36,577 nt of DNA from Phormidium sp. FACHB-1136 (lineage in GTDB: Bacteria > Cyanobacteriota > Cyanobacteriia > Phormidesmidales > Phormidesmidaceae). The position numbers and the translations under genes were made by a program. The stretch is from the NCBI RefSeq assembly GCF_014697375.1, contig NZ_JACJRS010000052.1, forward strand, positions 1 to 36,577, written 5' to 3'. A model generated the notes under the pieces. It did no database searches and had not been told where the DNA came from. It worked only from the letters and a program-made list of their open reading frames with translations. Below are positions 1 to 7,402 of this stretch, one piece after another; position 1 is the stretch's first letter, and each line of letters opens with the position of its first letter.

Positions 1-183
1 AGTCCGGACTATAATTTAATCGAGTTAGTTTGGCACTCTGCAAAGGAATTCATTGCCAATCGTCTATTTGAGTCGATTGAGGATCTAGAAGCGCTTGTTC
101 ATAACCTGTTGAACGAAGGGCAGCTTGTCATCAACTGGGATCGCAAGATCAAAAATAAAGGAAACACAGTCAATGCAATTTAA
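1..183 (+). CDS. IS630-type transposase, C-terminal fragment (cut by window edge)
   Basis: The frame is open from base 1 and stops at TAA 181-183, giving about 60 residues. It begins SPDYNLIELVWHSAKEF, which matches the conserved end of the DDE domain of IS630/Tc1-type transposases (consensus PYSPDLNPIEKVW with the last catalytic acidic residue). The Glu of NLIE is therefore the likely third catalytic residue. The short acidic/basic tail ending in NTVNAI is typical in length for these proteins. The 5' part lies outside the window, so it cannot be said whether the copy is intact. No terminal inverted repeat was recognised in the 210 bases that follow, which otherwise hold no clear gene. Confidence 0.8.
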   Translation, partial: SPDYNLIELVWHSAKEFIANRLFESIEDLEALVHNLLNEGQLVINWDRKIKNKGNTVNAI

Positions 184-393
184 ATGCATATCAGCTTATA
201 GGTGGTGGGAAATGGCAGTGGAGATTGGGCCTGGGCGATAATGGGAGGTAAGAAAGCCCTAGTCCAGTTATTCACAGGCGATTCGCCATTGCTCGTTCTC
301 GACTTAAGCCCCTGTCCTAGGGCCATGGGGCGGGTGTCTATCCTGCATGAATAACAAAGCCATTAGGGTTGTCACGGTTGGGCGAGGTTTGCC

Positions 394-3309
394 ATGGTCA
401 GTTCGTTGAACCCGGTCTCTGTGCCGTCTTGGTACGGCCAGGAGGGGGATCGGGTGTTGGCCACCTTCCACAGTTCCCCGGCTGGGTTGTCCTCTGAGGT
501 CGCCGAGGCATCCCTTCAGCGCTACGGCTCCAACGTTTTGCCGGAGGTGCCGCCCCGTTCCCAGTGGGCGATTTGGGTGGCCCAGTTTCGATCTTTGCCC
601 GTGGCGCTACTGACGGTGGCGGCGGTGATTGCCTATTTCACGGGTGGCCCCACCGATGCCTTGGTGATTTTTGGGGTGGTGCTGATCAACGGCGTGATTG
701 GCTATGCCACGGAAAGCCAGTCCGACCGGATTATTCGTTCCCTAGATCATCTGTCTTCGCCGACGGCCTGGGTGCGGCGCAATGGGGATGTGGTGGAACT
801 GGATGCCGCTGCGGTGGTGCCGGGGGATATTCTGGTGCTGCGGCCCGGTTCGTTGGTGGTGGCGGATGGGCGGTTGATCGAGGCCCAGTCCCTCAGTGTG
901 GATGAGTCTGCCCTGACTGGAGAAAGTTTGCCCGTGGGCAAAGCTGTAGAATCCTTGCCCCAGGCCAATTTGCCCCTAGCAGATCGCGCCAACATGGTCT
1001 ATCGCGGCACCTTGGTCACGGGGGGGCAGGGCTTGGCCGTGGTGGTCGCCACAGGGGCGACCACAGAAATGGGCCAGATCCAAGCCTTGGTGGGGCAATC
1101 CAGCCATCCCCCAACGCCCATGGAGCAGCAACTTGACCAGGCTGGGAGTCAATTGGTGTGGATTTCGAGTGCGGTCTGTGCGGTGGTGTTTGGCTTGGGG
1201 CTGTGGCGGGGCTATGCCCCCTTGGAGATGCTGACCACGGCGGTGGCCCTGGCGGTGGCGGCGGTGCCGGAGGGCTTGCCAGCGGTGGCGACCACGACCC
1301 TGGCCCTGGGCATTTTGGCCATGCGACGGCAGCGAGTTCTCATTCGGCGGCTGGATGCGGTGGAAACCTTGGGATCGCTGCAAACCCTGTGCCTCGACAA
1401 AACCGGAACCCTCACCGCCAACCGCATGGCCGTGGCGGAACTGCACACCGATCACACCCACCTCACCCTGACCGATGGGGTGTCCCTCTGGCCGGAGGTC
1501 ATCCTCCCTGGCCCGCTGCATACCCTGTTGCGAATGGTCGTTCTCTGCAACGAAAGCGAGGTGGCCGATGTCAAGGAGGCTGATCCCCAGCCGGATCCCG
1601 TTTCCAAGACTGAATCCGACCCGTTTACCCTCGGTATCAGTGGGCGAGGAGACCTCGCCCCTACGGTGTGTCGGCCTGGGGATCCCAAGCCTCAGCCTAT
1701 CTTTACCGGATCATCGACGGAAAATGCCCTATTAGCGGTGGCCCATCAGGCGGGAATCGACATTTCTGCCCTGCGCCAAACCTATCCCCAAGGTGCGATT
1801 CAACACCGATCCGCCCAGCGCAACGTGATGGCGACGCTGCATTCCATCCCCACGGACGGCTGGCTGGTGGCGGTGAAGGGCAGCCCCCTAGAACTGCTGG
1901 CTCGCTGTGCGGTGATGTTAGATAGCCCCAATGTCTCCGTGCTGGCGACGGCTCAACCACTGGAAACCGCTGGGAATCCAGACGCAGACAACGATTGGTC
2001 GAGGGAAGCCGCGACCCACTGGTTACCCAACTTGGACGATCCGATTCCCCTCACCCCCACTCAGCGGCAGGCCATCATTGCCCAAAATGAGCGCATGGCC
2101 CAGGCGGGGCTGCGGGTGTTGGGGGTGGCCTACGGCTATCCATCGCAAAAGGACGACTGGACGGAAACGCCCTTGGTGTGGCTGGGCTTAGTGGCTATGG
2201 CTGATCCCTTGCGGGGGGGGGTGAAGGACACCATCGCCGCCTTCCATCGGGCCGGAATTGCCACGGTGATGGTGACGGGGGATCAACGGGCCACCGCCGC
2301 CGCCTTGGGACAAGCCCTCAACCTCGGTCAAGACCAGGATCTCTCGGTGCTGGATGCGACTGAACTGGCCCACCTCTCGGCCACGGACGCCCACGCCCAA
2401 ATTCAGGAGGTGCAGGTGTTCGCCCGCATTAGTCCGGCGGCTAAGCTTCAGGTGGTGCAGGCGCTTCAGCGGTCGGGGCAGGTGGTGGCGATGACTGGGG
2501 ACGGCCTTAACGATACCCCCGCCCTCAAGGTGGCTGAGGTGGGCATTGCCATGGGCCACAGCGGCACCGATGCAGCGCGGGAAGTGGCCGACGTGATTTT
2601 GCAGGACGACAATCTGGATGCCCTGATTGCCGCCATTGCCCAAGGCCGTACTATCTACAGCAACATTCGCAAGGCGGTTCATTTTTTGCTGGCCACCAAC
2701 CTCAGCGAAATTATCGTGATGTTTGCGGGCATTAGTCTCGGTCTGGGGGCACCGCTCAATGCCCTGCAACTGCTGTGGCTGAATTTGGTAACGGACATTT
2801 TCCCCGGCCTCGCCCTCGCCCTAGAACCTGCGGCATCGGAGGTGCTGACCCAACCCCCGCGCCCCACCACCGAACCCCTGATTCCGGCGGCGGCCTTTCG
2901 GCGCATGGTGTTGGAGGCCACGGTGATCGCTGCCAGCGCCCTTGCGGCCTATGGTTATGCCATTCATGCCTACGGTATCGGTGCCCAGGCCAGCACGGTG
3001 GGATTCATGGCGCTTACCCTGGGGCAGTTGCTCCATGCCCTGGTGTGCCGTTCTCGCCAGCGACATCTGTTTCGTCGCCCTGCCCTGGCTCCTAATCGCT
3101 ATTTGGGGCTGGCGTTAATGCTCTCGATTACCCTTCAGTTTTTGGCCCTGTTTATCCCAGCCCTGGGGCGGTTGCTACATATTGTGCCCCTTTGCCCCGT
3201 GGATGCGGTGGTCGTGACCCTAGCGGCCCTGCTGCCCGTGGTGATTAACGAAACCACCAAGCCTGCCTCCTTTGAAGCCCCCAATCCCGACCTTCCAGAG
3301 ACGATGTAG
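394..3309 (+). CDS. Cation-transporting P-type ATPase (P2A, Ca2+-ATPase type)
   Basis: 971 residues. An inner-membrane pump that hydrolyses ATP through a phospho-Asp intermediate to export a divalent cation. Visible motifs: TGES of the A domain (residues 175-178), the phosphorylation motif DKTGTLT (Asp335), KGSPLE in the nucleotide domain, MVTGDQ, and GDGLNDTPAL (Asp703). Ion-site residues resemble SERCA: PEGLP in TM4, NxxE (NLSE) in TM5, and NLVTD in TM6. That favours Ca2+ (or Mn2+) over heavy metals; there is no CPC motif. The ATG has a GAGG ribosome site 6-7 bases upstream. Oddities: residues about 395-440 form a Pro/Asp-rich loop that includes a palindromic repeat translated in frame (1642-1664), and the stop codon lies inside a second copy of that repeat. 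A run of nine G occurs at 2213-2221. Exact ion specificity cannot be read from sequence. Confidence 0.93.
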   Translation: MVSSLNPVSVPSWYGQEGDRVLATFHSSPAGLSSEVAEASLQRYGSNVLPEVPPRSQWAIWVAQFRSLPVALLTVAAVIAYFTGGPTDALVIFGVVLINGVIGYATESQSDRIIRSLDHLSSPTAWVRRNGDVVELDAAAVVPGDILVLRPGSLVVADGRLIEAQSLSVDESALTGESLPVGKAVESLPQANLPLADRANMVYRGTLVTGGQGLAVVVATGATTEMGQIQALVGQSSHPPTPMEQQLDQAGSQLVWISSAVCAVVFGLGLWRGYAPLEMLTTAVALAVAAVPEGLPAVATTTLALGILAMRRQRVLIRRLDAVETLGSLQTLCLDKTGTLTANRMAVAELHTDHTHLTLTDGVSLWPEVILPGPLHTLLRMVVLCNESEVADVKEADPQPDPVSKTESDPFTLGISGRGDLAPTVCRPGDPKPQPIFTGSSTENALLAVAHQAGIDISALRQTYPQGAIQHRSAQRNVMATLHSIPTDGWLVAVKGSPLELLARCAVMLDSPNVSVLATAQPLETAGNPDADNDWSREAATHWLPNLDDPIPLTPTQRQAIIAQNERMAQAGLRVLGVAYGYPSQKDDWTETPLVWLGLVAMADPLRGGVKDTIAAFHRAGIATVMVTGDQRATAAALGQALNLGQDQDLSVLDATELAHLSATDAHAQIQEVQVFARISPAAKLQVVQALQRSGQVVAMTGDGLNDTPALKVAEVGIAMGHSGTDAAREVADVILQDDNLDALIAAIAQGRTIYSNIRKAVHFLLATNLSEIIVMFAGISLGLGAPLNALQLLWLNLVTDIFPGLALALEPAASEVLTQPPRPTTEPLIPAAAFRRMVLEATVIAASALAAYGYAIHAYGIGAQASTVGFMALTLGQLLHALVCRSRQRHLFRRPALAPNRYLGLALMLSITLQFLALFIPALGRLLHIVPLCPVDAVVVTLAALLPVVINETTKPASFEAPNPDLPETM
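1642..1664. repeat. 23-nt palindromic repeat inside the ATPase reading frame
   Basis: GGGCGAGG (1642-1649), AGA loop, CCTCGCCC (1653-1660), followed by CTAC. This is a perfect 8-bp stem with a 3-nt loop. The reverse complement begins GTAGGGGC, the same start as the copies at 3306-3328 (19 of 23 positions identical) and 11757-11779 (about 17 of 23). It is read in frame as part of the nucleotide-binding domain loop, starting near residue 417. Confidence 0.8.
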
Positions 3310-3328
3310 GGGCAAGATCTCCTTGTCC
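3306..3328. repeat. Second copy of the palindromic repeat, overlapping the ATPase stop codon
   Basis: Begins GTAGGGGC and ends CTTGTCC, identical to the reverse complement of 1642-1664 at 19 of 23 positions. Two of the four differences weaken the stem. The TAG stop of the ATPase (3307-3309) is bases 2-4 of the repeat, so insertion of the repeat probably created or replaced the original stop. It lies in opposite orientation to the internal copy. Confidence 0.7.
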
Positions 3329-3334
3329 TGCCGC

Positions 3335-3360
3335 GTCCCCCTGTCCCCCTGTCCCCCTGT
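3335..3360. repeat. Tandem octamer repeat GTCCCCCT x3
   Basis: Three exact head-to-tail copies of GTCCCCCT (3335-3342, 3343-3350, 3351-3358) plus GT. They sit in the 57-base gap between the convergent ATPase and TIR genes, directly after the palindromic repeat. No function can be assigned. Confidence 0.85.
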
Positions 3361-3366
3361 CACACC

Positions 3367-4980
3367 TCAGCGGTGGATGCGCTGGGCAAGCCAGGTCTTC
3401 ATGTGATCGGTCATCTGGGCTAGGATTTGGCGGGGAGAGTCGCTGTGGGTGGGGAGGGTAGTCCGACGCAGGCTTTCGGTGATGAATAGTTCCTGCAAAT
3501 AGATGGGCCGATGGCGAGATCGTTGCTGGGCCTCCTGGATCCAGCGATGGTAGGTGCGGGCCTCCTGGGGGGACAGCAATCCGTTGGGGTGGCGCTGCTG
3601 TCGTTCCCAGCGCAGGGCAGCCATCAGCAGTTGGGTGTGGGTACGGTGATAGTCGGCCTCGTGGCGCAGGGCTTGTATCAGTTGCCGTCCGGCGTTGGTG
3701 GTGGATAGGGGCGGCTTGGCCCCGCGTAAATCGACCCAGGGCATCCCCTGGAGCGGCTCCGGGAGGTGATCGGCATCCACCGTGGATAGCAGCACAGGTA
3801 CGATGCGTTTATTCATGCTGAGGGCAAACAGCAGCCCCTCTAAACAGAGGGCATGGCCTAGGGCATGGGGCGATAGCAAAATGACGTAGTTATCACAGGC
3901 TTCGGTGGCGCGGGAGAGGGCAATTTCCAAGTTGGCCTCAGGGGGGCAGTCGTTGTGAAGATCCCACATCGAAATGCCTGCGGCCTGGAGCAAGTCGCGC
4001 AGGGCATCAAGGCTGGCAGGGCCGCCTGGGCTAAGGGGTATCTCCCGATCTCCATCGGCATAGGCCAACAGCACCGTCACGATGGCGTCGTCGGTGCTCT
4101 GGGTGCTGGCGATAATGAAATCTTGCTGTAGGGCGGTGGGCTGACAGGTGGGGCCAGACGCCTGGGTGATGGCATTGAGCCACTGAATCGCCTGGGTGAG
4201 GTCGGATTCCGTCAGCCAATGCTGGGCCGCATAGTCATGGCTGGACCATTGCAAAGCCCGCACCAAAAGACGACTGTGTTGGTGAATCAACTCCGCTTGA
4301 TCTTGCAAGGTCTCGATGAGCTGAAGCAACGAGGTCGAAGGGACATCCCCCTCCACCTGCACCGCCATCTGCACCAGCCAAGGGTTAGTCTGACGATGAC
4401 TCTCCCACTCCATCAGATCGGCTAGGGCTGACAATGCCTCCATGGGGTCACGGTCTAGGAGGTCACGATCTAGCGTCGTGAAGTCCTGACTGGTTAGGGC
4501 GAAATGTGTGGGATCAGCATTGGCCAAGTCGGCACCCGCGAGATCGTCACTTGAGAGATCGGGATTTATGCCATCGGAACTTGTGCCATCGAAATTGGCG
4601 ATGCGGTCGGAATTTGCGCGGTCGGAATGTGTGGCATCGGTTAAGGTTTCGCTATCCGCTTCATCGGTGGCGTCGAGGCCGTCTTCCTCAGGCACAAGGG
4701 GAACAATCACAAACAGGCGCTTGTGGTAAGCCATGGCCTGCTCAATCATGGCCCTAACATCATTGGGATAGACGGTAGGGGTTGCCACAAGCAGGACATT
4801 GTGGGCATGGCTCACCACCGCATCAATGGTATTGGGGGCATGGCTGGGGGGCAATGTCGCGGGTTGCCAAGCCGTATAGCCGTATTGCTTCAACCATTGG
4901 TTCAGCCGATCAGCATAGGGCTGATGACTGGAATGGCCGACTAAAATCAAGGCATCATAGAAAGAAAGCAAAGCCTGCAC
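3367..4980 (-). CDS. Double-TIR protein with inserted pentapeptide-repeat segment
   Basis: 537 residues, soluble, built as a duplicated module. TIR-1 spans residues about 7-96 (YDALILVGHSSH start; AMIEQAMAYHKRLF carries Glu80 at the usual NADase position). TIR-2 spans about 297-400 (CDNYVILLSPHAL, then CLEGLLFALSMNKR with Glu381). Each TIR is followed by a similar helical module: HSRLLVRALQW...PTALQQDFIIAS (about 235-292) and THTQLLMAALRWER...PIYLQELFITES (about 447-503), a tail seen in cyanobacterial TIR/WD40 proteins. Residues about 116-178 carry an acidic residue almost every fifth position (Asp120 to Asp176), close to the A(D/N)LXX pentapeptide pattern, inserted between TIR-1 and its tail. 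Start: GTG directly after an in-frame stop; TTG three codons on is an alternative. Likely an NAD+-cleaving or signalling immune/stress protein (inference). The neighbouring genes do not form a recognised defence operon. Confidence 0.82.
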   Translation of the reverse strand: MQALLSFYDALILVGHSSHQPYADRLNQWLKQYGYTAWQPATLPPSHAPNTIDAVVSHAHNVLLVATPTVYPNDVRAMIEQAMAYHKRLFVIVPLVPEEDGLDATDEADSETLTDATHSDRANSDRIANFDGTSSDGINPDLSSDDLAGADLANADPTHFALTSQDFTTLDRDLLDRDPMEALSALADLMEWESHRQTNPWLVQMAVQVEGDVPSTSLLQLIETLQDQAELIHQHSRLLVRALQWSSHDYAAQHWLTESDLTQAIQWLNAITQASGPTCQPTALQQDFIIASTQSTDDAIVTVLLAYADGDREIPLSPGGPASLDALRDLLQAAGISMWDLHNDCPPEANLEIALSRATEACDNYVILLSPHALGHALCLEGLLFALSMNKRIVPVLLSTVDADHLPEPLQGMPWVDLRGAKPPLSTTNAGRQLIQALRHEADYHRTHTQLLMAALRWERQQRHPNGLLSPQEARTYHRWIQEAQQRSRHRPIYLQELFITESLRRTTLPTHSDSPRQILAQMTDHMKTWLAQRIHR

Positions 4981-5045
4981 CTACTTTGTGATGAGCACCC
5001 TGATCGAATTGGAATGATGCTGTAATTCTAAATGGCGCGGTCAAT

Positions 5046-6176
5046 ATGGCACCCTTTCAGATCCCAACCTGGCCCCTCCCTCGCCTCGCCCTGCCGTTAG
5101 GCCTAGGGTTCCTAGTTGGCTTGGCTGGGGCACCGGGGAACCCGCCTCAACCAACGGCGACCGCCATGGTACAGTTCATCGATCCGTCCTCCCTTAAGGG
5201 TTCTAGCTCCATGCTTCGTCCGCTGCTGTTTGACCAGGTTTCTGATTTTGCCGAAGGGGTAGCGATGGTGCAAGTCGGTTCCCGCCTTGGCTACCTCGAC
5301 ACCAGCGGGCACCTGCGCATTACCGTGTTCGACCCTGCGGTGACGGTGGCCTCAGCGTATGCCGAATCCCTAGCCCTGGCGCGGGCAGGCGACTACTACG
5401 GCTATCTTAACCGCCAAGGGGAATGGGCCATTGCCGTGCAGTTTCGACAGGCCAAAGCCTTTGCCCAGGGGCTGGCAGCGGTGCAGGGCGGCACCAAGTA
5501 CGGCTTTATTAACCTGCTAGGGGAGTGGGTGATTGAACCTCAGTTTGACCTGGCCGACTCCTTCTCGGAGGGGCGAGCCGTGGTGAAGGTGGCGGATCGC
5601 TACGGCTACATTAATACCCAGGGGCGGCTGGTGATTGCCCCCCAGTTGAAAGACGCTTGGCGCTTTGCTGAGGGGCTGGCGGTGGCCAAACAGAACGATC
5701 AGTACGGCTACATTAACCCCGCTGGCGTGATGGTGATTCCCGCCGTCTACGATGGAGCCTTTCATTTTTCGGAAGGGTTGGCCCGCGTGCGCCAGGGTCG
5801 CTTCTTCGGCTACATCACCCCCCAGGGAGACTGGGTCATCGAGCCCACCCTAGCCTTTGCCGCCGAATTTGCCGATGGGCGAGCCGCCGTCCTATCCGGA
5901 GACAAATGGGGCTACCTCGATCCCGCTGGGCACCTAGCCATCCCCCCCCGCTTTGACTACGCCGCCAACTTTTCCGAGGGGCTCGCTGCCGTGCAGGTAG
6001 ACGGACGCTACGGCTACATCAACCCCAGGGGTGATTGGGTGGTAGATCCCACCTATAGCAACGCTGGCCCCTTTTCCGAAGGATGGGCTAGGGTGCAGAT
6101 GAATGGATCCTGGGGCTTTATCGACATTACGGGGGAACCCATGGTGGGGGCAGGCTTCCATCCCTTGAATTTCTAA
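5046..6176 (+). CDS. Exported WG-repeat protein
   Basis: 376 residues. The N-terminus has a hydrophobic stretch (LPRLALPLGLGFLVGLAGAP) that looks like a signal peptide or anchor. The rest is nine tandem units of about 34 residues with the WG (KWG) pattern, for example SEGLAxV, then YGYINPxGDWVIxP. Such repeats fold as short beta units and act as binding scaffolds; their ligands are mostly unknown. No catalytic domain is present. The start ATG has no clear Shine-Dalgarno sequence. It is divergent from the TIR gene, with only 65 bases between the two starts, so shared promoter space is possible. Function cannot be named beyond the repeat class. Confidence 0.85.
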   Translation: MAPFQIPTWPLPRLALPLGLGFLVGLAGAPGNPPQPTATAMVQFIDPSSLKGSSSMLRPLLFDQVSDFAEGVAMVQVGSRLGYLDTSGHLRITVFDPAVTVASAYAESLALARAGDYYGYLNRQGEWAIAVQFRQAKAFAQGLAAVQGGTKYGFINLLGEWVIEPQFDLADSFSEGRAVVKVADRYGYINTQGRLVIAPQLKDAWRFAEGLAVAKQNDQYGYINPAGVMVIPAVYDGAFHFSEGLARVRQGRFFGYITPQGDWVIEPTLAFAAEFADGRAAVLSGDKWGYLDPAGHLAIPPRFDYAANFSEGLAAVQVDGRYGYINPRGDWVVDPTYSNAGPFSEGWARVQMNGSWGFIDITGEPMVGAGFHPLNF

Positions 6177-6289
6177 CCAGCCCACAGTTCAAGCCAAGGA
6201 GAGGCGGCGCTCGGGCCAGCCCCGCATAGCCCCGCAGGCTTGACACAGCGCAACAAAGGGATCACAACCCTTGATGCTCCGTAAAAAAA

Positions 6290-6333
6290 CGTAATGAAAA
6301 GGGTTCTCAGATCAGTCTAAGTTAACCATTACG
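6290..6333. promoter_or_regulatory. Inverted repeat upstream of heme oxygenase
   Basis: CGTAATG at 6290-6296 is matched by CATTACG at 6327-6333, 72 bases before the heme oxygenase start. A TTGACA hexamer lies at 6240-6245, but no convincing -10 box was found at normal spacing. This could be a regulator site, an mRNA hairpin, or chance; the 7-bp arms are short. Confidence 0.25.
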
Positions 6334-6404
6334 GTGATTTAACAATCTGGGCCAAGCCCCATTGCATGTTGTTTTCCAATTAGACCTAGAGCGAGACGTT
6401 TAGC

Positions 6405-7118
6405 ATGAGCAACCTATCAACCGAGCTGCGCGAAGGTACCCAAAAAGCCCATACCATGGCCGAAAACATGGGGTTTGTGCGCTGCTTTTTGCGGGGTGTC
6501 GTTGAGAAAAACTCCTACCGTAAACTGGTGGCCAACTTCTACTACGCCTACGCGGCCATGGAAGAAGAACTAGAGCGCCACAAAGATCATCCCGTCGTCT
6601 CGACTGTTTACTTCCCGGAACTGCACCGCAAGGCATCCCTAGAGGCCGATCTCGCCTACTACTATGGCCCCAACTGGCGCGACCAAATTGCCATGACCCC
6701 CGGTGGTCAAGCCTACGTCAACCGCATTCGCGAGGTGGGCAACACCCAGCCCGAACTGCTGGTCAGCCACTCCTACACCCGCTACATCGGCGACCTGTCG
6801 GGGGGGCAAATCCTCAAGGGGATCGCCCAGCGGGCCATGAACCTCAACGATGGCGAGGGCACCGCTTTCTATGAATTCCCTGACATTGCCGACGAGAAAG
6901 CCTTTAAGGCGACGTATCGGCAATCCATGGACGCTGCCCCCGTGGATGAGACCATGATTGCCGCCATCGTGGAAGAGGCCAACGACGCCTTTGGCATGAA
7001 CATGGAAATGTTCAAAGAACTGGAAGGCAACCTGATCAAGGCCATCGGTCAAATGCTGTTCAACAGCCTCACCAGCCGCAAGCGTCGGGGCAGCACCGAA
7101 CTCGCTACCGCTGAATAA
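6405..7118 (+). CDS. ho1: Heme oxygenase (biliverdin-producing), HO1 type
   Basis: 237 residues, the usual cyanobacterial length. Cytosolic enzyme that opens heme to biliverdin IX-alpha, CO and Fe2+ using ferredoxin; biliverdin feeds phycocyanobilin and phytochrome chromophore synthesis. The proximal heme ligand is His16 in the conserved EGTQKAHTMAEN segment, and the distal-helix motif GDLSGGQ is at residues 129-135. The sequence is collinear with cyanobacterial HO1 to its end. The ATG start fits the family's MSxNLS N-terminus. It is likely monocistronic: 228 bases precede it, and a possible hairpin follows (7137-7174). No bilin reductase (pcyA) is in the window. Confidence 0.96.
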   Translation: MSNLSTELREGTQKAHTMAENMGFVRCFLRGVVEKNSYRKLVANFYYAYAAMEEELERHKDHPVVSTVYFPELHRKASLEADLAYYYGPNWRDQIAMTPGGQAYVNRIREVGNTQPELLVSHSYTRYIGDLSGGQILKGIAQRAMNLNDGEGTAFYEFPDIADEKAFKATYRQSMDAAPVDETMIAAIVEEANDAFGMNMEMFKELEGNLIKAIGQMLFNSLTSRKRRGSTELATAE

Positions 7119-7136
7119 CCTATCGCTTGGTTCGGT

Positions 7137-7174
7137 CGGGCTTTTGGGCGAACCTGGATTGGTTCGTAAGCCCG
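7137..7174 (+). terminator. Nested hairpin after heme oxygenase
   Basis: CGGGCTT (7137-7143) pairs with AAGCCCG (7168-7174), and inside it CGAACC (7149-7154) pairs with GGTTCG (7161-7166). It starts 18 bases after the stop codon. There is no long T run, so it would be a weak intrinsic terminator or an mRNA-stabilising 3' structure. Confidence 0.45.
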
Positions 7175-7402
7175 CTGCCGCCTCTCACACCGCTGATCGA
7201 CCATCGCACCGCTGGTTATGGCGGCATGGCTTCCACCGTTTGGGGGTCTGGTTTTCCTGAAGTATCGGGAAGGTCAGAAAAGGAAGGTATGTCTATCCCA
7301 GGAATCGGCGGTGGGTGGGTGTGGCTAAGAAATCCTAATTTTCCCGGCTCCCATCCCTAGGTTCTGGATAGAGTTAAGGAGGTGTTGGAGCAGGAGCACA
7401 GA

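Noticed and set aside
2213-2221. Run of nine G in the ATPase gene as a possible phase-variation tract
   Set aside because: The frame is intact and codes for the conserved ADPLRGGV segment; no evidence of variation can be seen in one sequence.
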